This document shows, in pieces, positions 16,023-25,278 of a DNA stretch of 64,000 nucleotides. A model generated the notes under the pieces. It was not told the origin of the DNA and did no database searches. It saw only the letters and a program-made list of their open reading frames with translations. The stretch is from positions 1-64,000 of the forward strand of contig DLMH01000136.1 in assembly GCA_002478115.1 (NCBI GenBank), read 5' to 3'. The DNA comes from Candidatus Acidiferrum typicum (GTDB lineage: Bacteria; Acidobacteriota; Terriglobia; Acidiferrales; UBA7541). Each line of letters begins with the position of its first letter. The stretch's first letter is position 1. A program made the translations under genes and the position numbers.

Positions 16023-17219
16023 ATGACTACGGTTGAAACAGCAGTTGGAACCACAAAAACGATGGTCCTCAACATGGGGCCGCAGCATCCCTCCACGCAC
16101 GGCGTGCTGCGCGTGCTTCTGGAGCTGGATGGCGAAAATGTGGTCAGCGCTGTGCCGGACATCGGCTATCTGCACACCGGTATCGAGAAAAGCTGCGAGG
16201 ACAAGACCTACTCCCAGGCCATTACCCTCACGGACCGCATAGATTATCTCAATCCCCTTGGCAACAACCTGGTGTACTGCCTGGCGGTGGAAAAGCTTTT
16301 GGGATTGGAAGTGCCCAAGCGCGCGCAATATGTCCGCGTGATGCTCGTCGAGTTACAACGCATCTCCTCGCACCTGGTGTGGCTCGGGACGCACGCCATC
16401 GATATGGGCGCCATGTCCGTGCTGCTCTATTGTTTCCGGGAACGCGAGGAGATTCTGAAGATTTTCGAGCGCTTCTCGGGCCAGCGCATGATGACCAGCT
16501 ACATCCGCATTGGCGGGCTGGCACTGGAGCCGCCCGCGGGCTGGCGCGAACCCGTCAAGCGTTTCCTGGAAATGATGCCGGCGCGCGTGGATGAGTATGA
16601 AGCGCTGCTGACCGATAACCGCATCTGGAAGGGCCGCCTGCAGGGCGTCGGCTACCTTTCGCCGGATGATCTGATCGCCATGAGCACAACGGGACCCGGG
16701 CTGCGCGCCGCGGGCGTGGCTTACGACAACCGCAAGCTCTTCCCGTACTCCTCCTATGAGGAATTCGATTTCAAGGTGCCCACGCGGACGGAATCCGACT
16801 GTTACGCGCGGTACATGGTGCGCGTGGCGGAAATCCGCGAAAGCCTGAAAATCGTCAAGCAGGCGATGGACAAGATCACCGATCAGGGCCCGATCAAGGC
16901 GGATGCGCCGGGGATTGTGCCGCCGGATCGCGAAAAGATGAAGACGGAAATGGAAGCGCTTATCTACCATTTCAAGATTTTCACGGAAGGCTTTTCGCCG
17001 GCCCCCGGCGAAGCGTTTGTGGCCGTCGAGTCGCCCCGCGGCGAGCTGGGGTGTTTCGTCGCCAGCGACGGCTCGCCAAAACCTCTGCGCGTCCATTTTC
17101 GTTCGCCGTCCTTCATCAACCTCCAGGCCCTGCCGCTCATGGTAAAGGGCCAATTGATTGCCGACACCGTGGCCTGCATCGGCACCATTGATATCGTTCT
17201 GGGGGAAGTGGACAGGTAA
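16023..17219 (+). CDS. nuoD: NADH-quinone oxidoreductase subunit D (cluster 1)
   Basis: The 49-kDa-type subunit, 398 residues, which forms the quinone pocket. His26 in [11 protein letters not shown] and Tyr75 in DRIDYL correspond to the His/Tyr pair that binds the quinone head group. It contains the long segment REKMKTEMEALIYHFKIFTEG before the PAPGEAFVAVESPRGELG block, as in canonical NADH-linked complex I, and ends in LGEVDR. An ATG further upstream (15891) would overlap nuoC out of frame. nuoEF starts 2 nt after its stop. Confidence 0.95.
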   Translation: MTTVETAVGTTKTMVLNMGPQHPSTHGVLRVLLELDGENVVSAVPDIGYLHTGIEKSCEDKTYSQAITLTDRIDYLNPLGNNLVYCLAVEKLLGLEVPKRAQYVRVMLVELQRISSHLVWLGTHAIDMGAMSVLLYCFREREEILKIFERFSGQRMMTSYIRIGGLALEPPAGWREPVKRFLEMMPARVDEYEALLTDNRIWKGRLQGVGYLSPDDLIAMSTTGPGLRAAGVAYDNRKLFPYSSYEEFDFKVPTRTESDCYARYMVRVAEIRESLKIVKQAMDKITDQGPIKADAPGIVPPDREKMKTEMEALIYHFKIFTEGFSPAPGEAFVAVESPRGELGCFVASDGSPKPLRVHFRSPSFINLQALPLMVKGQLIADTVACIGTIDIVLGEVDR

Positions 17220-17221
17220 TC

Positions 17222-19036
17222 ATGGAACTCTCTCCAAAACTCGCCGCGAAATTCGAACTTCTGCAGAACCGCTACCCCGTGAAACGCAGCGCGCTCGTCC
17301 CCATGATGCTGTACGCGCAGGACGAGTACGGCTACATCAGCGACGAGATGGTGAACGAGCTCGCCAGCCGGCTTGATTTGCGCCCCGTCGAGGTGGAAGA
17401 AACGCTGGCCTACTACTCGATGCTGCACCGCAAGCCTATCGGCAAGCATCACGTGCAGGTCTGCACCAACGTGGCCTGCATGCTGCGCGGCGGCGCGCAA
17501 CTCCTGCAGCACGCCAAGAAGCGCCTGGAAATCGGCCACAAGGAAACCACTCAGGACGGCGTCTTCTCGCTGGAGGAGGTGGAGTGTATCGGCGCCTGTA
17601 CCGGCGCGCCGGCCATCCAGGTGAATTACGATTACTACGAGAACCTCACTCCGTTGAAGTTCGACCGCATCATCGAGGAGCTCGACAACGGGAGTCACCC
17701 CGCCCCCGTGCCGGTCATTACTGGCGCCCTGCGCGAACGCAACGCCCTGGAAATCCCTCTCATCAGCAAGCGCTGGGGCATTAAGGACTCCCACAAGATT
17801 GATGTGTATCTGCAGAACGGCGGCTACCAGGCGCTCGAAAAAGCGCTGAAGCAGATGACGCCCGAGTCCATCATTGATGAAGTCAAGAAATCGAGCTTGC
17901 GCGGGCGCGGCGGCGCGGGATTCCCCACCGGGATGAAGTGGTCCTTCGTGCCAAAGGACTCGCCGAAGCCGAAGTACGTCATCTGCAACGCCGATGAGTC
18001 CGAGCCGGGCAGTTGCAAGGATCGCCCGCTGATGGAAATGGATCCTCACCAACTGATCGAGGGGATCATCATTGCCGGACGCGCCATCGATGCGCATCGC
18101 GGCTTCATCTACATTCGCGGCGAGTACCGCTACGTTCTGGACATTGTGGATGCCGCCATCGCCGAAGCGTACGCGCGCGGCTATCTTGGGAACAACATTC
18201 TTGGCTCCGGCTTCGACTTCGATCTGCTGATCCACACGGGTGCGGGCGCTTACGAGTGCGGCGAAGAATCGGCGCTGATGGAATCGCTCGAGGGCAAGCG
18301 CGGCTATCCCCGCATCAAGCCTCCCTTCCCCGCCATCGTGGGTCTCTACGGTTGCCCCACGATCATCAACAACGTGGAGTCACTCAGTTCCGTGCCCGCG
18401 ATCATCCTGGAGGGTGGCGAAGCCTACGCCAACCGCGGCACCCCGAAAAATGGCGGCACGCGCCTGCTGTGCGTTTCCGGGCACGTCCATAAACCCGGCA
18501 TCTACGAAATTCCGCTGGGAATGAACATGAAGAAGTTCATCTATGAAGTGGCCGGCGGCATACGCGGCGGAAAGAAGCTCAAAGCCGTGATCCCGGGCGG
18601 GAGTTCTTGCCCCTTCCTGAAGGCCGACGAGATCGATATCCCGATGGACTACGACTCGCTGGCGAAGGCCGGCTCGATGCTTGGCTCGGGCGGCATGGTG
18701 GTCATGGATGAAGACACCTGCATGGTGGACATGGCCCGGCGCATCATGCACTTTTACGCGCATGAATCCTGCGGTTGGTGCATTCCCTGCCGCGAGGGCA
18801 CCTCCTGGTTGTGCAAGATGCTGGAGCGCTTCCACGCGGGATTTGGGCGGCTGGAAGACATTGACATGGTCGGCGATCTGGCGAAGAACATGCTCGGACG
18901 CACCTTCTGCCCGCTCGGCGATGCCGCGGCCATGCCCACCATCAGCATCGTGACGAAATTCCGCAGTGAATTTGAAGACCACCTGCATGGCAGGTGTGCG
19001 TACAAATCCGCTGAAGCGCTGGTCGGATCGCGATAG
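17222..19036 (+). CDS. nuoEF: Fused NuoE-NuoF: NADH dehydrogenase module subunit with 2Fe-2S, FMN and 4Fe-4S sites
   Basis: A 604-residue fusion of two normally separate subunits. Residues ~1-155 are NuoE, a thioredoxin-like domain with the 2Fe-2S ligands Cys81, Cys86, Cys122 and Cys126. A linker of ~20 residues (GSHPAPVPVITGALRERN) leads into NuoF. In NuoF, SLRGRGGAGFPTGMKW (~225-240) binds NADH/FMN, AGAYECGEESALMESLEG follows, and Cys517, Cys520, Cys523 and Cys563 hold the N3 4Fe-4S cluster. It takes electrons from NADH to FMN and into NuoG. The reading frame is uninterrupted. nuoG starts 6 nt later. Confidence 0.93.
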   Translation: MELSPKLAAKFELLQNRYPVKRSALVPMMLYAQDEYGYISDEMVNELASRLDLRPVEVEETLAYYSMLHRKPIGKHHVQVCTNVACMLRGGAQLLQHAKKRLEIGHKETTQDGVFSLEEVECIGACTGAPAIQVNYDYYENLTPLKFDRIIEELDNGSHPAPVPVITGALRERNALEIPLISKRWGIKDSHKIDVYLQNGGYQALEKALKQMTPESIIDEVKKSSLRGRGGAGFPTGMKWSFVPKDSPKPKYVICNADESEPGSCKDRPLMEMDPHQLIEGIIIAGRAIDAHRGFIYIRGEYRYVLDIVDAAIAEAYARGYLGNNILGSGFDFDLLIHTGAGAYECGEESALMESLEGKRGYPRIKPPFPAIVGLYGCPTIINNVESLSSVPAIILEGGEAYANRGTPKNGGTRLLCVSGHVHKPGIYEIPLGMNMKKFIYEVAGGIRGGKKLKAVIPGGSSCPFLKADEIDIPMDYDSLAKAGSMLGSGGMVVMDEDTCMVDMARRIMHFYAHESCGWCIPCREGTSWLCKMLERFHAGFGRLEDIDMVGDLAKNMLGRTFCPLGDAAAMPTISIVTKFRSEFEDHLHGRCAYKSAEALVGSR

Positions 19037-19042
19037 GGACCC

Positions 19043-21283
19043 ATGGCCGAAACGAAGCTCATCAATTTGAAGATTAACGACCGCGAGGTCCAGGTGCCCC
19101 AGGGTACCCTGGTGATCGAAGCGACGCGGCGGCTCGGCATCGAAGTCCCATCATTTTGCTATTACCCGGGATTGTCGCTGCAGGCGGCCTGCCGGATGTG
19201 CCTCGTCGAAGTTGAAAAAATGCCCAAGCTGCAGACCGCGTGCACGCTGGTCGCTTCGGAAGGCATGGTCGTCCGCACCAACACCGATCAGGTACGCAAT
19301 GCGCGCAAGTACATGCTGGAATTCTTGCTGACCAATCACCCGCTGGATTGCCCGGTGTGCGACAAGGGCGGCGAGTGCGAGCTACAGGACATGGTCTTCC
19401 GCTATGGCGCCGATTCCAGCCGTTTCGTCGAGGAAAAGATCCATCGTCCCGAGGAGAAGTGGTCCGACCTCGTCTATTACGATGCGCCCCGCTGCATCCT
19501 GTGCTTCCGCTGCGTGCGCGTGTGCGACGAGGGCATGGATGTGAAAGCCCTGGGCGTGGGCATGCGCGGCGCCAACTCCATCATCATTCCCAATGGCGGC
19601 GATCACCTCGACTGCGAAGAGTGCGGCATGTGCATTGACATCTGCCCCGTCGGCGCGCTGACCAGCGGAACATACCGCTACAAAACGCGGCCCTGGGAAA
19701 TGCAGTATGTTTCCACCATCTGCACGCATTGTTCCAATGGCTGTAAGACCACGCTGAGCGTCCGCAACCACGAAATTCTCCGCGCCAACAATCGCGACCT
19801 TTCCGGCATCAACAACGATTTTCTCTGCGTGAAGGGGCGCTTCGGCTTTGATTTCACCAAGCATCCGGAGCGCATCAAGCAACCGCTCCTGCGCAAGGGC
19901 GAAAAACTCTATCCGGTTTCCTGGGAAGAGGCTGCGCAAGCCGCTGCCAAGCAACTGAACGAGCTGCACGCTGCCTACGGCCCCGAGTCCGTCGGCTTCA
20001 TCGGCTCCAACCGCACCTCGAACGAGGAGAATTACCTCCTCCAGCGGATGGCGCGCGCGACCTTTGGCACCAACAATATTGATCACCATCGCACCGCGGA
20101 TTACACCGGACTCGTCACCGCGCTCGGGGATCGCGCCGCCGATTCTTCGCTCACGATGGAGCAGCTCTACCAGTCCAGAGCAGTGCTGCTGATCGGCAAC
20201 GATCCGACGAATCAGAATCCGCTCGTCGGCTGGCAGATTCGCGCGGGCATCCGGCATCACGGTACGAAGCTATTCCTGCTGAACTCCCGCGAGATCAAGC
20301 TGGCCCGCAAGGCAACGCAATCGATCCAGCTCCCCGCCGGCCAGGAAGCCGCCGCAGTTCGCTGGCTGGCCACGGGCGAAGGCGAGTTGCCACAGGAATT
20401 GGCGGAACAACTCACCGCTCTTCGCGCCGCGCTTGAGGCCGAACAGGATGTGGCGATTGTCTTCGGCTCGGAACTCGCCGGGGCTGCCATCGGCCATCTT
20501 GTCGCTTTCGGCTCCAAACTTCCGGGCACAACGCGTTACATGGCCCTGGGCGATTACGCCAACTCGCGCGGAGCAGCCGATATGGGCGTGCTGCCGGACC
20601 GTCTGCCGGGGTACGCGTACCTCGACAACAAGACGGTCGCGGAGGCGCTCGAAAATCTGTGGGACGCGAAGCTATCCGCCAAGCCCGGGCTCACGGCGCC
20701 GCAAATGGTGGAAGCGGCGCCGTCTGGAAAACTCAAGGCCCTCTACGTTGTCGGCGCAAACCCGCTCGCGCATTTCGGCACGCTCGGCTATGGCCGCGGC
20801 AAGTTGCAATTGCTCATCGTCCATGAAATGTTCCTCACAGAGACCGCCAAACAGGCCGACATCGTTTTCCCCGCTGCTTCCGCCTATGAAAAGGACGGCA
20901 GCGTCACGAACACGTCCGGCGAGATTCAGTTGCTGCATAAGGCTGGAGAAGTGATGGGCACGCGCTCGGACTTCGATCTTCTCCGCATCATGTCGCACCA
21001 GTTGGAGAAGTTGGGCCTGGGCAAGGCTTTTCATTACAAGACGCCAGCCGCGGTCTTCGAAGAAATCCGCAAGGCCGTGCCCGGCTACAATGTGCATCTG
21101 GCGGGCCTGCTGACCGGCGGCGCCGAGCCCACGAAGATCCAATTCTCCAGGAATGGCCAAGAGCCTTACGACGTTCCCGTTCAACTCATTCGCTCCGCGA
21201 ACGACAACCTTTTCACCAGCGGCTCCCTTGGCCGCTTCTGCACCATGATGCAATCACTCCCGGAGGCGGAAGCCAAACCGTGA
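19043..21283 (+). CDS. nuoG: NADH-quinone oxidoreductase subunit G with an extra 4Fe-4S motif (cluster 1)
   Basis: A 746-residue electron-wire subunit. Cys39, Cys50, Cys53 and Cys67 bind the N1b 2Fe-2S centre; His99, Cys103, Cys106 and Cys112 bind N5; Cys151, Cys154, Cys157 and Cys161 begin the ferredoxin-like domain. A second complete C-x2-C-x2-C-x3-CP motif is present at Cys191, Cys194, Cys197 and Cys201. Many NuoG proteins keep only the last cysteine there, so this one may hold one more cluster. Cys227, Cys230, Cys234 and Cys262 form the N7 site at the head of the molybdopterin-like domain. Its TGA overlaps the GTG start of nuoH. Confidence 0.93.
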   Translation: MAETKLINLKINDREVQVPQGTLVIEATRRLGIEVPSFCYYPGLSLQAACRMCLVEVEKMPKLQTACTLVASEGMVVRTNTDQVRNARKYMLEFLLTNHPLDCPVCDKGGECELQDMVFRYGADSSRFVEEKIHRPEEKWSDLVYYDAPRCILCFRCVRVCDEGMDVKALGVGMRGANSIIIPNGGDHLDCEECGMCIDICPVGALTSGTYRYKTRPWEMQYVSTICTHCSNGCKTTLSVRNHEILRANNRDLSGINNDFLCVKGRFGFDFTKHPERIKQPLLRKGEKLYPVSWEEAAQAAAKQLNELHAAYGPESVGFIGSNRTSNEENYLLQRMARATFGTNNIDHHRTADYTGLVTALGDRAADSSLTMEQLYQSRAVLLIGNDPTNQNPLVGWQIRAGIRHHGTKLFLLNSREIKLARKATQSIQLPAGQEAAAVRWLATGEGELPQELAEQLTALRAALEAEQDVAIVFGSELAGAAIGHLVAFGSKLPGTTRYMALGDYANSRGAADMGVLPDRLPGYAYLDNKTVAEALENLWDAKLSAKPGLTAPQMVEAAPSGKLKALYVVGANPLAHFGTLGYGRGKLQLLIVHEMFLTETAKQADIVFPAASAYEKDGSVTNTSGEIQLLHKAGEVMGTRSDFDLLRIMSHQLEKLGLGKAFHYKTPAAVFEEIRKAVPGYNVHLAGLLTGGAEPTKIQFSRNGQEPYDVPVQLIRSANDNLFTSGSLGRFCTMMQSLPEAEAKP

Positions 21284-22518
21284 ACGAATTTCTAACCCAC
21301 TACGCGTTCCTCATCGTGCCGATCATCAAGATCGTGATTCTCGTGTTCCTGGTACTGACCGTGGACGCCTATCTGACCTGGCTGGAGCGCAAGGTCATCG
21401 CGCACATCCAGACGCGTTGGGGACCCTACCGCGTCGGCCCGCACGGCCTGCTGCAGCCGCTCGCCGACGGCGTGAAGTTTATTTTCAAGGAAGACCCCAT
21501 GCCCGCGGGCGTGGACAAGATCGCCTATTTCCTCGCGCCTTTTCTCACCTTGATGCTGGCGCTGACGTCGCTGGCGGTGATTCCGTTCGGCCCGCAGCGC
21601 TTCACCGTCTGGGGCTACGAAACGCACGTGGGCATCGCGGACGTGAACATCAGCTTGCTGGTGCTTTTCGCGATTACGGCGCTGGCCGTTTACGGCGTGG
21701 CGCTGGCCGGGTGGGCCTCCAACAACAAGTATTCGTTGCTGGGCGGGTTGCGCAGCTCGGCGCAGATGATCAGCTATGAACTGGCGCTGACGCTTTCCGT
21801 CGTGGGCGTCGTTCTGGTCGCGGGAGATTTCAGCCTACGCGGAATCATAGAGCATCAGGAGAACGGCAACCTGGGCCTGCTCGGCTGGAATCTTTTTGGA
21901 TTCAGCAAGAATGGTGGCGGGTTCACGCAGATCATCGGCTTCATCTGTTTCTTCACCGCAGCCATCGCGGAAACAAATCGCGTGCCCTTCGACCTGCCCG
22001 AAGCCGAATCTGAACTCGTCGCCGGCTTCCACACGGAATACGCCAGCATGAAGTTCGCTATGTTCTTCATCGCCGAATACACCAGCATGATTACGGTTTC
22101 CTGCCTGTGCACCATTCTATTTTTTGGCGGCTGGCTCTCTCCCTTCCCTCTGTCCTGGACATTCACGCAATTTTTGCCGTCGGTGCTTCTGATTCCCTTC
22201 GGTCTTTGGATAATTTACGACGGCATCCGTTACGAAACAATCTTCGGCCGCGTGCTGCTCCCCGGCATCGGCACCGCGCTGCTCGCCTTGGGCGGCGCAT
22301 TGCTGGCCTATCCCGCAATCAACGGATACATCCAGGGGCCGTTCTGGTTCCTCGCCAAGGTTTTTGTGTTCCTGTTTGTCTATATCTGGATGCGCGGCAC
22401 GCTCCCGCGCTTCCGCTATGACCAGTTGATGACTTTCGGCTGGAAGTTCCTGCTCCCCGTGTCCATTGCGAACGTGGTTTTGACCAGCGTCGCCATTCTA
22501 ATTTGGGGGAAGCACTGA
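21280..22518 (+). CDS. nuoH: NADH-quinone oxidoreductase subunit H (cluster 1)
   Basis: The membrane subunit that forms the entry to the quinone channel, 412 residues with about eight or nine helices. Conserved blocks are ERKVIAHIQTRWGPYRVGPHGLLQPLADGVKF, GGWASNNKYSLLGGLRSSAQMISYE, and AETNRVPFDLPEAESELVAGFHTEY. It uses a GTG start overlapping the nuoG stop by 4 nt. The normal next gene, nuoI, is absent: nuoJ begins inside the nuoH stop codon. Confidence 0.93.
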   Translation: MNEFLTHYAFLIVPIIKIVILVFLVLTVDAYLTWLERKVIAHIQTRWGPYRVGPHGLLQPLADGVKFIFKEDPMPAGVDKIAYFLAPFLTLMLALTSLAVIPFGPQRFTVWGYETHVGIADVNISLLVLFAITALAVYGVALAGWASNNKYSLLGGLRSSAQMISYELALTLSVVGVVLVAGDFSLRGIIEHQENGNLGLLGWNLFGFSKNGGGFTQIIGFICFFTAAIAETNRVPFDLPEAESELVAGFHTEYASMKFAMFFIAEYTSMITVSCLCTILFFGGWLSPFPLSWTFTQFLPSVLLIPFGLWIIYDGIRYETIFGRVLLPGIGTALLALGGALLAYPAINGYIQGPFWFLAKVFVFLFVYIWMRGTLPRFRYDQLMTFGWKFLLPVSIANVVLTSVAILIWGKH

Positions 22519-23018
22519 TGACCGCGCCCTTGATCATTTTCTTCGTGCTTGCCGCCGTTGCCGTGTTCGGCGCGGTCAGCTTGATATTGCAGAAGCACCC
22601 GATTCACAGCGCGCTGTCGCTGATCGTGGTGATGGTTGCGCTCGCGGGTCTTTACCTGCTCATGGGCGCGGAATTTGTCGCGGCCGTGCAGATCATTGTG
22701 TACGGTGGCGCAATCATGGTGCTGTTCGTCTTCGTGATCATGCTTCTGAACGCCGGCGAGGAAGAGCGCACCAATCTCTCCAGGCTGGCCACCTACGCGG
22801 GCATTCCGCTTGCTCTGGCGTTGGCCGGATTTATCGCCGCGGCCATCGCGCGCTCCGGCGGCTACCTCCCTGCCCCGGCCCCGAATGGCGCGCTGACCTC
22901 CACCAAAACGCTTTCGATGCTCCTCTTCACCGAATTCGTTTACCCGTTCGAGCTGACCTCTTTCCTGATCCTGGTGGCGATCCTGGGCGCAATCGTGCTC
23001 GCCCAGCGGGAGAACTGA
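22518..23018 (+). CDS. nuoJ: NADH-quinone oxidoreductase subunit J (cluster 1)
   Basis: A membrane subunit of 166 residues with five helices. The conserved AAVQIIVYGGAIMVLFVFVIMLLN segment, which holds the pi-bulge helix important for coupling, is present. The ATG at 22518 shares one base with the nuoH stop (TGATG) and has GGGGGA upstream. It is followed by nuoK after 2 nt. Confidence 0.92.
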   Translation: MTAPLIIFFVLAAVAVFGAVSLILQKHPIHSALSLIVVMVALAGLYLLMGAEFVAAVQIIVYGGAIMVLFVFVIMLLNAGEEERTNLSRLATYAGIPLALALAGFIAAAIARSGGYLPAPAPNGALTSTKTLSMLLFTEFVYPFELTSFLILVAILGAIVLAQREN

Positions 23019-23020
23019 CC

Positions 23021-23323
23021 ATGGTGCCGACGAACTACTACCTGATCCTCAGCGCCATCCTCTTTGGACTTGGCATCGTGGCCTTCGTGTTCAAGCGCAA
23101 CATCATCACGCTCTTCATGGCCATCGAGCTGATGCTCAACGCCGTCAATCTGGCGTTTGTCGCCTTCAGCCAGTCCCTGGGCAAGCCGGACGGCGAAGTC
23201 TTTGTGCTCTTTGTGATCGTTGTTGCGGCCGCGGAAGCAGCTGTCGGCCTCGGCATCATTATTCTGACCGCGCGTAACCGGCATTCGCTGAACGTCGAGC
23301 GCGTCAATCTCTTGAAACTCTAA
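23021..23323 (+). CDS. nuoK: NADH-quinone oxidoreductase subunit K (cluster 1)
   Basis: A 100-residue, three-helix subunit of the proton path. NIITLFMAIELMLNAVNLAFVAF carries the conserved membrane glutamate (in AIELML), and VVAAAEAAVGLGIIILTARNRH the second one. The length is exactly that of the family. Its stop shares a base with the ATG of nuoL (TAATG). Confidence 0.95.
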   Translation: MVPTNYYLILSAILFGLGIVAFVFKRNIITLFMAIELMLNAVNLAFVAFSQSLGKPDGEVFVLFVIVVAAAEAAVGLGIIILTARNRHSLNVERVNLLKL

Positions 23324-25278
23324 TGCCCATACTCGAACATCTCTGGATCATCCCGCTGCTGCCGCTGCTCGGCTCAGCCATCAACGGCCTGCTGGGCGCG
23401 AAGTGGCCCAACAAGATTGTGACCAGCGTCGCGCTGGGTTCCACGGGTCTCTCTTTCGCCTGCGCGCTGGAAGCCGTGCGCGAATTCATCGCCGGCGGCC
23501 AGGCACCGTTCCGCAAGCAGTTCTTCGATTGGATCATCGCCGGAAATTTTCGCGCGGGATTCGATCTGCAGTTGGACCAGCTTACCGTCGTGATGGTGCT
23601 GGTCGTCACCGGCGTCGGCTTCCTGATCCACATCTATGCCACCGGCTACATGGCGCATGAAGGCGGCTACTACCGCTTCTTCTCCTACCTGAATCTGTTC
23701 ATGTTCTTCATGCTGATTCTCGTTCTCGCCGCCAATTTCGTGCTTCTCTTCGTCGGCTGGGAAGGCGTGGGCCTCTGCAGCTACCTGCTGATCGGTTTCT
23801 ACTTCCTGAAGAAGTCCGCGGCGGATGCGGGCAAGAAGGCGTTCATCGTCAACCGCATCGGAGATTTCGGGTTCATGCTGGGGATGTTCCTGCTCTTCCG
23901 CGCGTTCGGCTCGCTGGATTTCCAGACCGTCTTCGCCAAGGCCGCCACCTGGCAGCCGGAAGCCGTGGGGCAGTTCGGCACGCTGACCATCGCTTGCCTG
24001 CTGCTCTTCATGGGGGCCACCGGTAAATCCGCGCAGCTTCCGTTGTACGTCTGGCTGCCCGACGCGATGGAAGGCCCCACGCCCGTCAGCGCGTTGATTC
24101 ACGCGGCAACGATGGTGACCGCTGGCGTTTACGTTGTGGCGCGCTCCCACGTTCTTTTCACGCACGCACCCACGGCGATGTACGTTGTGGCGATTGTCGG
24201 CTGCGCGACGGCGATCTTCGCGGCCACCATCGGTCTGGTGCAGCCGGACATCAAGAAAGTGCTCGCCTATTCGACAGTCAGCCAGTTGGGCTATATGTTC
24301 CTGGCCTGCGGCGTCGGCGCATTTGGCGCCGGCATCTTCCACCTAATGACGCATTCTTTCTTCAAGGCGCTGCTTTTCCTTTCCGCCGGGAGCGTGATTC
24401 ACGCCATGGGCGGCGAGCAGGATATGTGGCACATGGGCGGACTGGCGTCCAAGATCAAGGTCACCTTCTGGTGCATGCTCTTTGGCACCATTGCCATTGC
24501 CGGTTTCGTTCCCTTTGCCGGATTTTTCTCGAAGGACGCAATTTTGTTTGCGACCTACCAGTCGGAATACAGCGGCAAGGCGCTCTATGCTGTCGGGCTG
24601 GTGGCGGCAATTTTCACTTCGTTCTATATGTTCCGCCTGATCTGGCTGACGTTTTTTGGAGAAAAGCGCTACGACGAGCACCACGTGCACGTCCACGAAT
24701 CGCCCGGCAGCATGACCTTGCCGCTGATGATTCTTGCGCTGCTCTCGCTGGTAGGCGGCTGGTTCGCCGCGCCCGCGCTCTGGGGTGGCCCGAACTACTT
24801 CGCGGATTTCCTCGCGCCAGTTTTTGGCAATGCTGAGGCCCCAGGCGGCGAGGCGGCCCACTCCCTGGAGTTGACCCTGTCCATTGTTGCCGTGCTTGCG
24901 GCCACCGCCGGTCTGATCGTCGCGTGGCGGATGTACTCCGGCAAGGTTGTGCGCGGCACCTCCACCGGGCTTCACAAGATTCTCTACAACAAGTATTACG
25001 TGGATGAGCTGTACCAGGCCACGATTGTCGGGCCGCTCGTCTGGCTGTCACGCAACGTATTCTGGAAGGTCGTTGACGTGGGCATGATCGACGGCAGCGT
25101 CAACGGGATTGCGCATGGCACCGAGGCGGTGGGCGACACCGTGCGGCACACGCAATCCGGCAATGTACGCAGCTATGCCGTCTGGGTCATCATCGGTGCT
25201 CTCGTGATCCTCGCCATCATCTTTTGGCCGTTATGGCGGCCGGCCTTTTTCGTGGCGACGTCGGGAGGGGTGCGCTAA
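23323..25278 (+). CDS. nuoL: NADH-quinone oxidoreductase subunit L, distal antiporter-like subunit (cluster 1)
   Basis: A 651-residue proton-pumping subunit. FVGWEGVGLCSYLLIGFYF contains the key Glu, KSAADAGKKAFIVNRIGDFGF and GATGKSAQLPLYVWLPDAMEGPTPVSALIHAATMV are the family cores, and KKVLAYSTVSQLGYMFLACG holds a conserved Lys. The C-terminal ~120 residues provide the long lateral helix and final anchor. It begins at TAATG shared with nuoK and ends at TAATG shared with nuoM. Confidence 0.95.
   Translation: MPILEHLWIIPLLPLLGSAINGLLGAKWPNKIVTSVALGSTGLSFACALEAVREFIAGGQAPFRKQFFDWIIAGNFRAGFDLQLDQLTVVMVLVVTGVGFLIHIYATGYMAHEGGYYRFFSYLNLFMFFMLILVLAANFVLLFVGWEGVGLCSYLLIGFYFLKKSAADAGKKAFIVNRIGDFGFMLGMFLLFRAFGSLDFQTVFAKAATWQPEAVGQFGTLTIACLLLFMGATGKSAQLPLYVWLPDAMEGPTPVSALIHAATMVTAGVYVVARSHVLFTHAPTAMYVVAIVGCATAIFAATIGLVQPDIKKVLAYSTVSQLGYMFLACGVGAFGAGIFHLMTHSFFKALLFLSAGSVIHAMGGEQDMWHMGGLASKIKVTFWCMLFGTIAIAGFVPFAGFFSKDAILFATYQSEYSGKALYAVGLVAAIFTSFYMFRLIWLTFFGEKRYDEHHVHVHESPGSMTLPLMILALLSLVGGWFAAPALWGGPNYFADFLAPVFGNAEAPGGEAAHSLELTLSIVAVLAATAGLIVAWRMYSGKVVRGTSTGLHKILYNKYYVDELYQATIVGPLVWLSRNVFWKVVDVGMIDGSVNGIAHGTEAVGDTVRHTQSGNVRSYAVWVIIGALVILAIIFWPLWRPAFFVATSGGVR

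Noticed and set aside
16964..18235. 423-residue open frame on the minus strand across nuoD and nuoEF
   Set aside because: Crosses the boundary of two certain genes; no motif.
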